This document shows, one piece after another, positions 1 to 7,433 of a DNA stretch of 14,452 bases. The translations under genes were made by a program, and so were the position numbers. Source of the DNA: Aquificaceae bacterium (GTDB taxonomy: Bacteria > Aquificota > Aquificia > Aquificales > Aquificaceae); assembly GCA_015487365.1 (NCBI GenBank), contig WFPT01000037.1:1-14452 (forward strand), read 5' to 3'. Each line of letters begins with the position of its first letter. Within the stretch, counting starts at the first letter, position 1. Below the pieces are notes generated by a model. The model saw only the letters and a list, made by a program, of their open reading frames with translations. It was not told the origin of the DNA and did not search any database.

Positions 1-1661
1 AGATTCACCAAGCCGTCAATAACGAGCTTTTCAAGGGCTTTGGAGAGTTTAAGGGAGGTAAGGAGGTATCCCTTTGCGAGGAAGTTGTGATAAAGCCTTT
101 CGGTGTAAAACTGTTCATACAAGAACTTAAAGGAAACATCCTTTTTCCTTACCCTAATCAGATACCAAGCTAAACCTATTCCCATAAGGGCCAAGGACAT
201 GCTAACTAATGCCCCCTTTACGTTTATCCCCCTCTCATCCCCTAAAACCCTTGAATACCATCCTTCAAAGAATCCAAAGACTAAGCTCATAAAGGCCAAA
301 ATTAAAACGGGTATAAGCATAACCTTCCCCACTTCCTTTACCTCTTCCTTATACTCCCTCTCCCCCTCAAACATTACTATCGCTTCCCTGAATATGTAGT
401 AGGCGGTAATAAATGTCCCAAAAAGGGCCAAAATCCCCCAAACTAAACTCTCTTCTTCTACACTGCTTATTATCCTGTCCTTTGAAAAAAAGCCCGAAAA
501 GGGAAATATTCCACTTAGGGCTAAGGCTCCTACCAAAAACCCTAAGTAAGTTATGGGCATTTTCTTTTTCAATCCCCCCACCTCGTATATGTGATGGACT
601 TTGTGGTGAAAGGCAGTTAATACATTCCCAGCTCCCAAAAATAAAAGGGCTTTAAAGAAGGCGTGGCTTGATAGGTGAAACACAGCCCCCACTTTGTCCT
701 TAAAGCCCAAACTTAAAAACATGTATCCCAGTTGGCTCATAGTTGAAAAGGCTATTATCTTCTTTATGTCCGTGTGGGAGGTTGCCCATAGCCCTGCAAA
801 GAGCATGGTTATTCCTCCTATCAGAGCCACTACCCCCAAGGTCTCTTCACTTGCTTGGAATATGGGATAAAGCCTTGCTACCATATAAACACCCGCTGCT
901 ACCATGGTTGCTGCATGAAGTAGGGCACTTACTGGTGTTGGCCCTGCCATGGCATTTGGTAGCCATGTGTGTAGGGGAAACTGTCCCGACTTTCCTACCG
1001 CTCCCCCAAAGAGTAGTAGGCTTGCCAAGGTTAGGCTCTCTAAGGATACCTCATCAACCTTTGTGAATATCTGAGGTATTTCTAAGCTTTTAAAAAGGTA
1101 AAAGGAATAGATTATTCCAAAGATAAAGAGCCAGTCTCCTATTCTGTTCATAACGAAGGCTTCCAGGGATGCGTTTGTTGCTTTCTTTTGCTCGTGAAAG
1201 TATCCAATAAGTAAATAAGAGGCCAATCCTACTCCTTCCCATCCAAAGAATATTCCCAAGAGGTTATCAGACAAAACTATTAAAAGCATAGAAAAGAGGA
1301 AGAGGCACAGATATGAGTAGAACTTGAAGGTCCATTTTCCAAAAAGATTTTGCATATAGCCTATGGAGTAGATGAATATTAAGGTTGCCACAAAGCAAAC
1401 TATCGTGCTCGTTATTACAGAGAGGGGGTCTAAGTAGAGTCCCACTTTTAGTTGGTATCCTCCCAACTCCAAAAAGGTGTAAAGCTTTACCTTCTTTGCT
1501 CCCTCTAAAACTTGGGGTATTAAAAGTAAGGAAAAGGTAAAGGAGAGGGAGGAGCTTAGAACCGCTATTATTGCACTCGTTAGGTCCCCAAGCCTCCTAC
1601 CCAGCAGGCCCGTTATTAAAAACCCTACCAGCGGTGAAATTATTCCCACTATGCCTTCCAT
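1..1661 (-). CDS. nuoL: NADH-quinone oxidoreductase subunit L, 3' end missing
   Basis: Membrane subunit of respiratory complex I that forms a distal antiporter-like proton channel. I translated the complement from ATG at 1661 and it stays open to the window edge: 553 residues are visible, against roughly 610-650 for the full family, so the C-terminal lateral helix is mostly missing. Antiporter signatures are clear: WEGVG near residue 141 (key Glu about 142), [13 protein letters not shown] near 223 (key Lys about 224), SALLHAATM near 245 (His about 249), [10 protein letters not shown] near 332 (Lys about 337) and GFFSKD near 390 (Lys about 394). Many hydrophobic segments are present. The Shine-Dalgarno AAGGAG precedes the start and lies inside the end of sucD; the genes overlap by 13 bases, so translation is probably coupled. 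Other nuo genes would be expected beyond the left edge. The similar nuoM/nuoN/mrpA families are less likely because the motifs and length fit NuoL best. Confidence 0.95.
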   Translation of the reverse strand, partial: MEGIVGIISPLVGFLITGLLGRRLGDLTSAIIAVLSSSLSFTFSLLLIPQVLEGAKKVKLYTFLELGGYQLKVGLYLDPLSVITSTIVCFVATLIFIYSIGYMQNLFGKWTFKFYSYLCLFLFSMLLIVLSDNLLGIFFGWEGVGLASYLLIGYFHEQKKATNASLEAFVMNRIGDWLFIFGIIYSFYLFKSLEIPQIFTKVDEVSLESLTLASLLLFGGAVGKSGQFPLHTWLPNAMAGPTPVSALLHAATMVAAGVYMVARLYPIFQASEETLGVVALIGGITMLFAGLWATSHTDIKKIIAFSTMSQLGYMFLSLGFKDKVGAVFHLSSHAFFKALLFLGAGNVLTAFHHKVHHIYEVGGLKKKMPITYLGFLVGALALSGIFPFSGFFSKDRIISSVEEESLVWGILALFGTFITAYYIFREAIVMFEGEREYKEEVKEVGKVMLIPVLILAFMSLVFGFFEGWYSRVLGDERGINVKGALVSMSLALMGIGLAWYLIRVRKKDVSFKFLYEQFYTERLYHNFLAKGYLLTSLKLSKALEKLVIDGLVN

Positions 1662-2536
1662 AGTTTGAGCTTCTCCTTAACGGTTTTTCCTATTTCTGAG
1701 GGATTTTCTATTACCTCTACTCCCGCCTCCCTTAGGGCCTTTATCTTACTTTGGGCCGTTCCCTTACCTCCCGTAATTATGGCTCCCGCATGGCCCATCC
1801 TTCTACCGGGGGGTGCTGTAATTCCCGCTATGTATGCAAAAACAGGCTTTCTTACCTCCTCCTTTATAAACTCAGCTACCTCCTCCTCTTCCGTTCCCCC
1901 AATTTCACCTATTATGAGTATGGCTTCCGTTTCCTCATCCTCGTTAAACATCTTAACTACATCCTTAAAGGTAAGGCCATGGACAGGGTCTCCCCCTATC
2001 CCTACCGCGGTGCTCTGGCCTAAACCTTCCTTGGTAATTTGGTAGGTTGCCTCATAGGTTATAGTCCCAGACCTTGAAACTATCCCCACGTTGCCCCTTT
2101 TAAAGACCCTTGCGGGCATTATCCCAACCTTTGCCTCACCAGGTGTTATAACCCCCGGACAGTTTGGACCAATTAGCTTTGCATTCGGGTAGTTCTTCTT
2201 CATATAGTTTTTTACCTTAACCATGTCCTTTACGGGAATCCCTTCGGTTATACAAACTATTAGCTCTATCCCGCTGTCTAAGGCTTCTACTATGGCATCC
2301 GGTGCAAAGGGAGCGGGAACGAAGATTAAGGAGGTGTTTGGGTTAGTTTCCCTTACCGCCTCTTCTACCGTATTAAAGACTGGAACTCCCTCTACTTCCA
2401 TACCACCCTTTCCAGGAGTAACCCCTGAAACTATCTTAGTCCCGTATTCTAAACACTGCTTTGTGTGAAAGGAGCCCTCCCTTCCCGTTATACCCTGCAC
2501 CAAAACCCTCGTATCTTTATTAACCAGTATAGCCAT
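1649..2536 (-). CDS. sucD: Succinyl-CoA synthetase (ADP-forming) alpha subunit
   Basis: Interconverts succinate and succinyl-CoA with nucleotide and CoA; in an autotroph using the reductive TCA cycle it would run toward succinyl-CoA. The 295-residue protein has the CoA-binding loop [13 protein letters not shown] (residues 15-27), [12 protein letters not shown] (123-134), [10 protein letters not shown], and GHAGAII with the phospho-histidine at about 249. Length matches bacterial SucD (about 290). I chose ATG at 2536, giving [12 protein letters not shown], which aligns with known SucD starts; a GTG two codons upstream (2542) would add only two residues. No Shine-Dalgarno precedes it, but an extended -10 does. 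The beta subunit gene sucC is not adjacent. Citryl-CoA synthetase small subunit, a paralogue known in Hydrogenobacter, is a possible alternative, but I recall it as somewhat longer. Confidence 0.93.
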   Translation of the reverse strand: MAILVNKDTRVLVQGITGREGSFHTKQCLEYGTKIVSGVTPGKGGMEVEGVPVFNTVEEAVRETNPNTSLIFVPAPFAPDAIVEALDSGIELIVCITEGIPVKDMVKVKNYMKKNYPNAKLIGPNCPGVITPGEAKVGIMPARVFKRGNVGIVSRSGTITYEATYQITKEGLGQSTAVGIGGDPVHGLTFKDVVKMFNEDEETEAILIIGEIGGTEEEEVAEFIKEEVRKPVFAYIAGITAPPGRRMGHAGAIITGGKGTAQSKIKALREAGVEVIENPSEIGKTVKEKLKLWKA

Positions 2537-2544
2537 TTTCACTT

Positions 2545-2553
2545 ATTTTACCA
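2545..2553 (-). promoter_or_regulatory. Possible extended -10 promoter for sucD
   Basis: On the minus strand the gap between the pilin gene and sucD contains TGGTAAAAT, i.e. TGn followed by TAAAAT, one mismatch from TATAAT. No convincing -35 lies upstream. Transcription would begin near 2538, about two bases before the ATG at 2536, giving a leaderless message. This is inferred from spacing only. Confidence 0.35.
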
Positions 2554-2559
2554 AAAATT

Positions 2560-2898
2560 TTAGAGGAAAGCGCAGGTTATAGCTCCCCCTTTCCTCTTAC
2601 AGCTTATCCTCTCACCCCTTAAAGTGAAGTTGCAGGATATAATTATTCCTCCGTTTAGGTCTATGCGCATAGGGCAGGTGTCGGGAGAGTCTATAATTTT
2701 ACAGAGGTAGTCCCTCTTTGAAGAGTTTAAGGCATTCTGCCTTAACATTTCCAACATACAAGAGTAAATCTGGTCCCTTGCGTTTTCCAAAATGGCTACC
2801 CTCTTATACTTTTGGTAATTGACTATGGCCATTCCAGCCAAAACCAAGATTATGGTTATAACCACCAAAAGCTCTATCATGGTAAAACCCCTTTTCAT
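2560..2898 (-). CDS. Type IV pilin-like (pseudopilin) protein, cysteine-rich
   Basis: Prepilin of the type IV pilus/type II secretion superfamily, inserted in the inner membrane, processed by prepilin peptidase and assembled into a filament. The 112-residue product begins with a short basic leader, MKRG, followed by FTMIELLVVITIILVLAG. Cleavage would fall between Gly4 and Phe5, with the conserved Glu at mature position 5, then one hydrophobic helix to about residue 26. The C-terminal part is small and contains six cysteines (47, 66, 75, 89, 100, 109), enough for three disulfides. The start has GGAGG about seven bases upstream, inside the end of dnaJ, and only one base separates the two genes. 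No other pilus genes are nearby, so it may be a minor pilin or pseudopilin or a DNA-uptake pilin; the exact role cannot be told. Confidence 0.88.
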   Translation of the reverse strand: MKRGFTMIELLVVITIILVLAGMAIVNYQKYKRVAILENARDQIYSCMLEMLRQNALNSSKRDYLCKIIDSPDTCPMRIDLNGGIIISCNFTLRGERISCKRKGGAITCAFL

Positions 2899-2899
2899 C

Positions 2900-3904
2900 T
2901 TAAAACCTCCAAAAGATTATACCCTTGGAAGGCCTTTCCAACTCCTCTTGTAGCTTTTCTATGAGTTTTCTTTGGGTTTTGGTTAGCTCCTTTGGGACAT
3001 CTATTTGGAAGGTAATTATTAGCTTTGAATCTCCCTTAGGTGTAGGGTAGCCATAACCCACCAGAGTCTCGGTATAGCCACACTCCATTCCCTTTGGAAT
3101 TTCCACCTCCACTTCACCCTCTAAGGTCTTTACCTTAATTTTACCCCCTAAAACAGCCTTTGGGAAAGGAACCCTTACGGTCGTATATAGGTCCTTACCC
3201 ACCTTCTTAAAGTTAGGATGCTCCTTTAAAAATACCTTTAAATAAAGGTCTCCACTTTTACCCCTCTCCTCGTGCCCCATCCCAACGACCTTAAAGAGGT
3301 CCCCCTCGTCCGTAAAGGGTGGAATCGTAATCTTAATCCTCACCCTTTTACTTACCCTACCCCTACCCCCACAGAGGGTGCAAGGGTTTTTAACTATAAA
3401 GCCTTTACCTCTACAAGCAGAACATGGCCTTAAAAAGTCAAATATTCCACTCTTCCTCTTACCCTTCCCATTACAGGCTGGACAAACCACCTTCTGGGCA
3501 TCCTCCTTATAACCTACACCTCCACATTCGGGACAACTTACCCACTTCTGGTATTCTATTTGTTTTTCACAGCCAAAGCCTGCCTCCTCCAAGGTAAGGT
3601 AGAGTTTTAACCTAAGGTCCTTCCTCCTAAACCTTTCTTCTCCCTTAAAGAGAGCTTCCACAAAACCCCTAATGTATTCTTGGAAGTTGGGCCTTTCATC
3701 CTTACCAAAGAAAGTTTTATCGTATTCCTTTCTCCTTTCTTCGTTAGAAAGAACAAAGTATGCCTCGTTTATTTCCTTAAACTTTTCCTTGGCCCCTGGA
3801 TTTACATCGGGATGAAACTCCTTGGCCAGTCTCCTGTAAGCCCTCTTTATATCTTCAAGGCTTGCCTCCCTTGAAACTCCTAAAATCTTGTAGTAGTCCT
3901 TCAC
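2900..3904 (-). CDS. dnaJ: Chaperone DnaJ (type I J-protein with zinc domain)
   Basis: Co-chaperone that delivers unfolded proteins to DnaK and stimulates its ATPase. The 334-residue product has an N-terminal J domain with HPD at residues 31-33, a zinc domain of four CxxCxGxG repeats (CPECGGVG 124, CPACNGKG 141, CSACRGKG 161, CTLCGGRG 175), then the two C-terminal substrate-binding beta domains. It is shorter than the usual 370-380 because the glycine/phenylalanine-rich linker after the J domain is almost absent; residues 66-95 are ordinary charged sequence. The start is GTG at 3904, the only sensible one before the J domain, with AAGGGG just upstream. No dnaK or grpE is in the window and no CIRCE operator is visible. 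It leads a minus-strand unit with the pilin gene and sucD. Confidence 0.94.
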   Translation of the reverse strand: MKDYYKILGVSREASLEDIKRAYRRLAKEFHPDVNPGAKEKFKEINEAYFVLSNEERRKEYDKTFFGKDERPNFQEYIRGFVEALFKGEERFRRKDLRLKLYLTLEEAGFGCEKQIEYQKWVSCPECGGVGYKEDAQKVVCPACNGKGKRKSGIFDFLRPCSACRGKGFIVKNPCTLCGGRGRVSKRVRIKITIPPFTDEGDLFKVVGMGHEERGKSGDLYLKVFLKEHPNFKKVGKDLYTTVRVPFPKAVLGGKIKVKTLEGEVEVEIPKGMECGYTETLVGYGYPTPKGDSKLIITFQIDVPKELTKTQRKLIEKLQEELERPSKGIIFWRF

Positions 3905-3916
3905 GACCCCTTAAAA

Positions 3917-3922
3917 ATTATA
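3917..3922 (-). promoter_or_regulatory. Candidate -10 element for dnaJ
   Basis: A perfect TATAAT on the minus strand lies 12 bases before the dnaJ GTG. It sits in the 58-base divergent gap. No good -35 is visible at 16-18 bases, and no heat-shock operator was recognised. Transcription would start near 3910, leaving only about six untranslated bases. Confidence 0.4.
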
Positions 3923-3947
3923 AAATAACTCAAAACCTCTGGCTGAC

Positions 3948-3953
3948 TATAAT
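3948..3953 (+). promoter_or_regulatory. Candidate -10 element for the DUF507 gene and following genes
   Basis: A perfect TATAAT lies nine bases before the ATG at 3963, with no Shine-Dalgarno between them. It would place transcription start near 3960 and make a near-leaderless message for the long plus-strand gene run. No convincing -35 is present; a TG lies one base too far upstream for a classical extended -10. Confidence 0.45.
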
Positions 3954-3962
3954 TATATTTTT

Positions 3963-4529
3963 ATGAGGTTACCAAAGAAGCTCATAGAGAGGGTGGTGGA
4001 TAGGATTTTAGAAATGAAGGTGGATGAAGGGGATTACTTAGCCTTAGAACCCTTTGACAAGGAAGTTTTTAGGAAAAAACTTATAGAAATATTCAAAAGG
4101 GTTATTGAACTGGAAAGGAAGGTCCATGAGGAAGCTTTAAAAATATTAAGGACCAACGAGGAGGCAAGGAAAATAATAGACAGTGGTAGCGTTGAGCAAA
4201 ACAAGGCCCTTAGGAAGGTAAAGGAGATAATTGCAGAAAGGATGGGAGTAGGTTTGACCAAGTCCGACCTGATAAACCAGATTACTAACGAAATAGTTAG
4301 CTTAATAGAAAGGGACGAGGACGTTGAAATCTATGAAGATTACGACCTCCTCAGGAGGAAGATAAGGAAGATTATAAAGGATGCTATTGAAGAGGAGGAG
4401 GAAATAGACAGGGAAGTTAGAAAGAGGATAAGGAAGTATTCAAGGAGGTTGGTTGAAGGGAGTAGGGAGTGGGAGCTTATGTATAAGAAAATATACGAGG
4501 ATATACTCATACAGAAGGGCCTCCTGTGA
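3963..4529 (+). CDS. DUF507 family protein of unknown function
   Basis: I recognise the DUF507 pattern by memory, a conserved family of Aquificales and delta-proteobacteria-like lineages with no established function. The 188-residue protein is almost entirely helical and very charged, with no signal peptide, membrane segment, cysteine or obvious catalytic motif. Typical family features are the start MRLPKKLIERVV, the segment DEGDY near residue 21, KIIAERMGVGLT-like sequence near 87-98, the acidic EEEEEIDREVRKRI segment near 142-155, and the ending GSREWELMYKK followed by GLL. The start has no Shine-Dalgarno but a -10 box nine bases upstream. Its last bases overlap the GTG of pheA, so the two are probably co-translated; this does not by itself link it to aromatic synthesis. 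Confidence 0.85.
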   Translation: MRLPKKLIERVVDRILEMKVDEGDYLALEPFDKEVFRKKLIEIFKRVIELERKVHEEALKILRTNEEARKIIDSGSVEQNKALRKVKEIIAERMGVGLTKSDLINQITNEIVSLIERDEDVEIYEDYDLLRRKIRKIIKDAIEEEEEIDREVRKRIRKYSRRLVEGSREWELMYKKIYEDILIQKGLL

Positions 4530-5587
4530 AGGAAATTGAGGAGCTAAGGAAGAGGATAGACGAAATAGACGAAAGGATAGTAAAGCTCTTAGAAGAGAGG
4601 CTAAGACTTGCAAAGGAAATAGGTAGGATAAAAAAGGAGCTTAACTTAAAGGTTCATGTTCCCGAAAGGGAAATATACATACTAAACAGGGTTTCATCTT
4701 TATCTTCTGAGTTTCCCAAGGAGAGTTTGAGGAGGATTTTTAGGGAGGTTATATCCGCATGCCTTTCTGTGGAAAAACCCCTTAGGGTTGCATACTTAGG
4801 TCCAAAGGCAACCTTCACCCATCAGGCCTCCCTGAATCACTTTGGAGTTTCCGCAAAGTTTATCCCCGTAAGGACCATAAAGGAGGTTTTCAGGGAGGTG
4901 GAGGTGGGGAATGCGGACTACGGGGTGGTTCCCGTTGAAAACACCATAGAAGGGGTAGTCTATTATACCCTTGACACCTTCTTAGAGAGCGACTTAAAGA
5001 TTGTGGGTGAGATTATTCTGAGGATAGACCTGCACTTGCTTTCCACGGAGGAGGACTTAAAGAGCATAGAAAAGGTTTTCTCCCACAGGGTTGCCTTGGG
5101 TCAGTGCAAGGGTTGGTTGGAGAGGAACTTACCTTGGGCCAAGGTAATTGAAGTTGAAAGCACCGCAAAGGCCTGCGAGATAGTTTTAGAGGAGGAAAGG
5201 GCGGGGGCGGTGGCCTCAGAGGTAGCAAGCCTTACCTACAACCTAAACATCTTGGCAAAAAACATCCAGGACAGCCCCTCCAACTACACGAGGTTTTTAA
5301 TTTTGGGTAAGGACATCCCAAAGCCGACGGGAAGGGACAAGAGTAGTTTGGTCTTTGCCCTAAAAGATAGGCCAGGAGCACTGTACAAGGCTCTGGAAGT
5401 CTTTTACAAGAGGAGTATAAACTTAACCAAGATAGAGTCAAGACCTTCAAGAAAGAGGGCCTTTGACTACGTCTTCTTTTTGGACTTAGAGGGCCACGTT
5501 AAAGAGAAAAGGGTAAAGGAGGCTTTGGAGGAGTTAAAGGATAGGGTTATGATGGTTAAGGTTTTAGGCTCCTACCCCAAAGCTTAA
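4526..5587 (+). CDS. pheA: P-protein: chorismate mutase / prephenate dehydratase with ACT domain
   Basis: Bifunctional enzyme converting chorismate to prephenate and then to phenylpyruvate for phenylalanine synthesis. The 353-residue protein has an AroQ-type chorismate mutase at 1-85 (Arg10, Arg27 and Arg48-Glu49 at the expected positions), prephenate dehydratase at about 87-265 (GPKATFTHQA at 92, PVENT at 136, and the catalytic TRF motif at 255-257), and a C-terminal ACT domain at about 273-350 with RPGALYKAL and the phenylalanine-binding ESRP at 304-307, so feedback inhibition by phenylalanine is expected. The start is GTG at 4526, overlapping the preceding stop as GTGA, with a GAAGGG ribosome site upstream. 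Length and domain order are normal for the family. Confidence 0.96.
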   Translation: MKEIEELRKRIDEIDERIVKLLEERLRLAKEIGRIKKELNLKVHVPEREIYILNRVSSLSSEFPKESLRRIFREVISACLSVEKPLRVAYLGPKATFTHQASLNHFGVSAKFIPVRTIKEVFREVEVGNADYGVVPVENTIEGVVYYTLDTFLESDLKIVGEIILRIDLHLLSTEEDLKSIEKVFSHRVALGQCKGWLERNLPWAKVIEVESTAKACEIVLEEERAGAVASEVASLTYNLNILAKNIQDSPSNYTRFLILGKDIPKPTGRDKSSLVFALKDRPGALYKALEVFYKRSINLTKIESRPSRKRAFDYVFFLDLEGHVKEKRVKEALEELKDRVMMVKVLGSYPKA

Positions 5588-6907
5588 ATGGAGAGGGCCC
5601 CAGCGTTAGTCCTTGAGGGTGAAAGTAACCTTTCCGTTTTCTTAAAGGTAGTTAAAATATCTTTACCGGTAATAGGGGTGAATCTTTTATACACCCTGGA
5701 AAACTCCGTCTCCCTAATCTTGGTCTCCCACATATCTCCATCCGCCATAGCGGGGGTTGGCTTTGCCTCAAACCTTCTGTGGTTTATATACTCTTTAATG
5801 TCCCTTTCTTATACTGGGACCAACGTGCTGGTGGCCCAAAGGATTGGAGCGGGTAAAGACCCCTCCTCTCCCTTCCTCTGGGGACTTCTGGTTTCAACCC
5901 TAATAGCCTTACCCTTGACCTTCTTCGGCCAAGGGATTTTAAAAACTTTAATGGAAATTTTTTCAACGAGGGAGGAAGTAATAAACTACGCCCTCTCCTA
6001 CACCAAACCCATATTTCACTTTATACTGGTGGGCTTTGTGGTAAATACCATTTACGGGACCTTCAACGGGGCGGGGGATACTAAAACCACCTTCTTCGTT
6101 GGCCTTATGATGAACTTAACCCACATAACGAGTGCATACCTACTTATTCCCAGGATGGGTGTTGAGGGGGCAGGTTACGGGGTAGTCGTATCGGAGCTTT
6201 TAGCCTTAATCCTTTACTCTTACTTAATACTGGTTAAGGAAAAGCCCTTTAAGTTGAGCTTTCACCTAAAAGGGGGAGATTTAAGGCAACTGTTAAAAAT
6301 AGGCTTTCCCAGTTTTTTGGAGAGGAGCTTTTCCACTTTCTCCTTTAACGCCTTCGTAGGCCTTATAGCCAGCCTTTCGGAAAAGGTCCTTGCGGGATAC
6401 CAGATAGGTCTAAGGATTGAGAGCATTTCCTTTATGATAGGTATAGGCTTTATGGTCAGTGCAACCACCATTACCGGACAAAACTTTGGGGCGGGGAACT
6501 TTAAGGGTTTAAAGAGGGGTGTAAAGGTTTGCCTCTTTACCACCGTTTTCCTGATGGGACTCCTTTCCCTCCCCCTCTTTTTCTTACCCAAGAGCCTTGC
6601 AAGTATTTTTACAGGGGACAAGGAGGTTATACACCTTACCTCCTATTACTTAAAGATAGTTGCCCTCTCCCAGGTCCCTTTGGGAATAGCCTTCGTCCTC
6701 TCAGGGGCCTTGAAGGGACTGGGTAAGACCCAAATCCCCCTCTTTGTGAATCTAACCTCCCTTTGGCTTTTTAGGCTGATACCTTCCTACCTCCTTATGA
6801 AGCTTCTCTTACCATCCCCCCTAATCCCCTGGCTCTTTATGAGTCTTGAAACCTTCCTCAGGGCCCTCCTGTTTGGGTTATTTTACCGTAGGAGTTTAAA
6901 AGCTTGA
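5588..6907 (+). CDS. MATE family multidrug/toxin efflux transporter
   Basis: Inner-membrane secondary transporter expected to exchange Na+ or H+ for an exported compound. The 439-residue product has about twelve hydrophobic segments in two homologous halves. The family pattern is visible in each half: SLPVIGVNLLYTLENSVSLI near residue 30 and NGAGDTKTTF near 160 in the first, IGFPSFLERSFSTF near 236 and SGALKGLGKTQIP near 380 in the second. Substrate cannot be assigned; NorM/DinF-like naming would be guesswork. ATG follows the pheA stop directly (TAAATG) with no clear Shine-Dalgarno, suggesting termination-reinitiation. Its TGA stop lies inside the putative -35 of the ompH promoter. Confidence 0.9.
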   Translation: MERAPALVLEGESNLSVFLKVVKISLPVIGVNLLYTLENSVSLILVSHISPSAIAGVGFASNLLWFIYSLMSLSYTGTNVLVAQRIGAGKDPSSPFLWGLLVSTLIALPLTFFGQGILKTLMEIFSTREEVINYALSYTKPIFHFILVGFVVNTIYGTFNGAGDTKTTFFVGLMMNLTHITSAYLLIPRMGVEGAGYGVVVSELLALILYSYLILVKEKPFKLSFHLKGGDLRQLLKIGFPSFLERSFSTFSFNAFVGLIASLSEKVLAGYQIGLRIESISFMIGIGFMVSATTITGQNFGAGNFKGLKRGVKVCLFTTVFLMGLLSLPLFFLPKSLASIFTGDKEVIHLTSYYLKIVALSQVPLGIAFVLSGALKGLGKTQIPLFVNLTSLWLFRLIPSYLLMKLLLPSPLIPWLFMSLETFLRALLFGLFYRRSLKA

Positions 6908-6931
6908 CTTAGGAAAAAGTTATAGTTTAAT
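6904..6931 (+). promoter_or_regulatory. Likely sigma-70 type promoter for ompH
   Basis: TTGACT (6904-6909) and TTTAAT (6926-6931) are separated by 16 bases; each differs from the consensus by one base. Transcription would start near 6938, giving a leader of about 16 bases that holds a strong AGGAGGTG ribosome site before the ATG at 6954. The -35 overlaps the stop of the MATE gene. This is the best-looking promoter in the window. Confidence 0.55.
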
Positions 6932-6945
6932 ATATTGACTTAGGA
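6904..6945 (+). repeat. Two direct copies of TTGACTTAGGA before ompH
   Basis: The 11-base sequence TTGACTTAGGA occurs at 6904-6914 and again at 6935-6945, 31 bases apart start to start. The first copy supplies the putative -35 and the second ends in the ribosome binding site. It may be a repeated operator or a small duplication. Confidence 0.6.
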
Positions 6946-6953
6946 GGTGGAAA

Positions 6954-7433
6954 ATGAGGAAAGTTTTAATCCTTTTGGTTTTGTTAAGCTTTGGATTTTC
7001 CTTCAAGCTGGCCTGCATTAACACCAACGAGGTTTTGAGCAAATCCACCTACTTTGCAAAGCTCCAACAAGAGTATAGGAAGGAAGTTTTAAGGTTAAGG
7101 GACGAGCTAACCCAACTAAAAGATAAAATAGACGACTTGAAGGGTAAGATAGACAGCGGTCTTTTATCGGAAAAGGCTAAGGAGGAAAAACTCAAAGAGT
7201 ATATGGAATTACAGGAAAAGTATAGAAAGCTTCAAGAGGAGGCCAGGAAAAAGCTTTTAAGCTTCCAGAGGGAGCTGAGGGAGAGGCTCTTAGAGAGGCT
7301 AAAAAGGGTTTTGAGTAAAATTTCAAAGGAGAAGGCCCTAAGTGGGGTCTTAGACTGCCAGGTCCTCCTCTACAAGGGTGAGGTCTTAGACATAACGGAC
7401 GAAGTTATAAAGGGCCTTGACAAGAATGGATAA
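6954..7433 (+). CDS. ompH: OmpH/Skp-family periplasmic chaperone
   Basis: Periplasmic holdase that carries unfolded outer-membrane proteins toward the BAM complex, active as a trimer. The 159-residue product begins with a basic-hydrophobic signal peptide (about residues 1-16), then a short beta segment (KLACINTNEVL), a long charged coiled coil at about 33-125 that forms the tentacles, and a closing segment DCQVLLYKGEVLDITDEVIK. Length and layout match the family. Two cysteines, Cys21 and Cys135, lie in the two beta segments that pack in the Skp body and could form a disulfide. A strong AGGAGGTG ribosome site and a promoter precede it. It overlaps minD by eight bases. The outer-membrane receptor gene later in the run is a possible type of client. 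Confidence 0.88.
   Translation: MRKVLILLVLLSFGFSFKLACINTNEVLSKSTYFAKLQQEYRKEVLRLRDELTQLKDKIDDLKGKIDSGLLSEKAKEEKLKEYMELQEKYRKLQEEARKKLLSFQRELRERLLERLKRVLSKISKEKALSGVLDCQVLLYKGEVLDITDEVIKGLDKNG

Noticed and set aside
743..1066. Plus-strand open frames at 199-1066 that could look like small proteins
   Set aside because: They lie antisense to a continuous, motif-bearing NuoL frame, show low-complexity Pro/Leu/Ser composition and have no ribosome site or family resemblance.
1649..2536. Citryl-CoA synthetase small subunit (CcsB) instead of SucD
   Set aside because: Length of 295 residues and near-canonical SucD motifs fit succinyl-CoA synthetase better; an alignment with both families would settle it.
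3905..3962. HrcA/CIRCE or other heat-shock operator before dnaJ
   Set aside because: No TTAGCACTC inverted repeat or similar long palindrome is present; only AT-rich sequence and -10-like boxes.
6954..7016. Lipoprotein signal in OmpH (LAC around Cys21)
   Set aside because: The residue at -3 is lysine, the hydrophobic stretch ends earlier, and the segment aligns with the first beta strand of the OmpH family.
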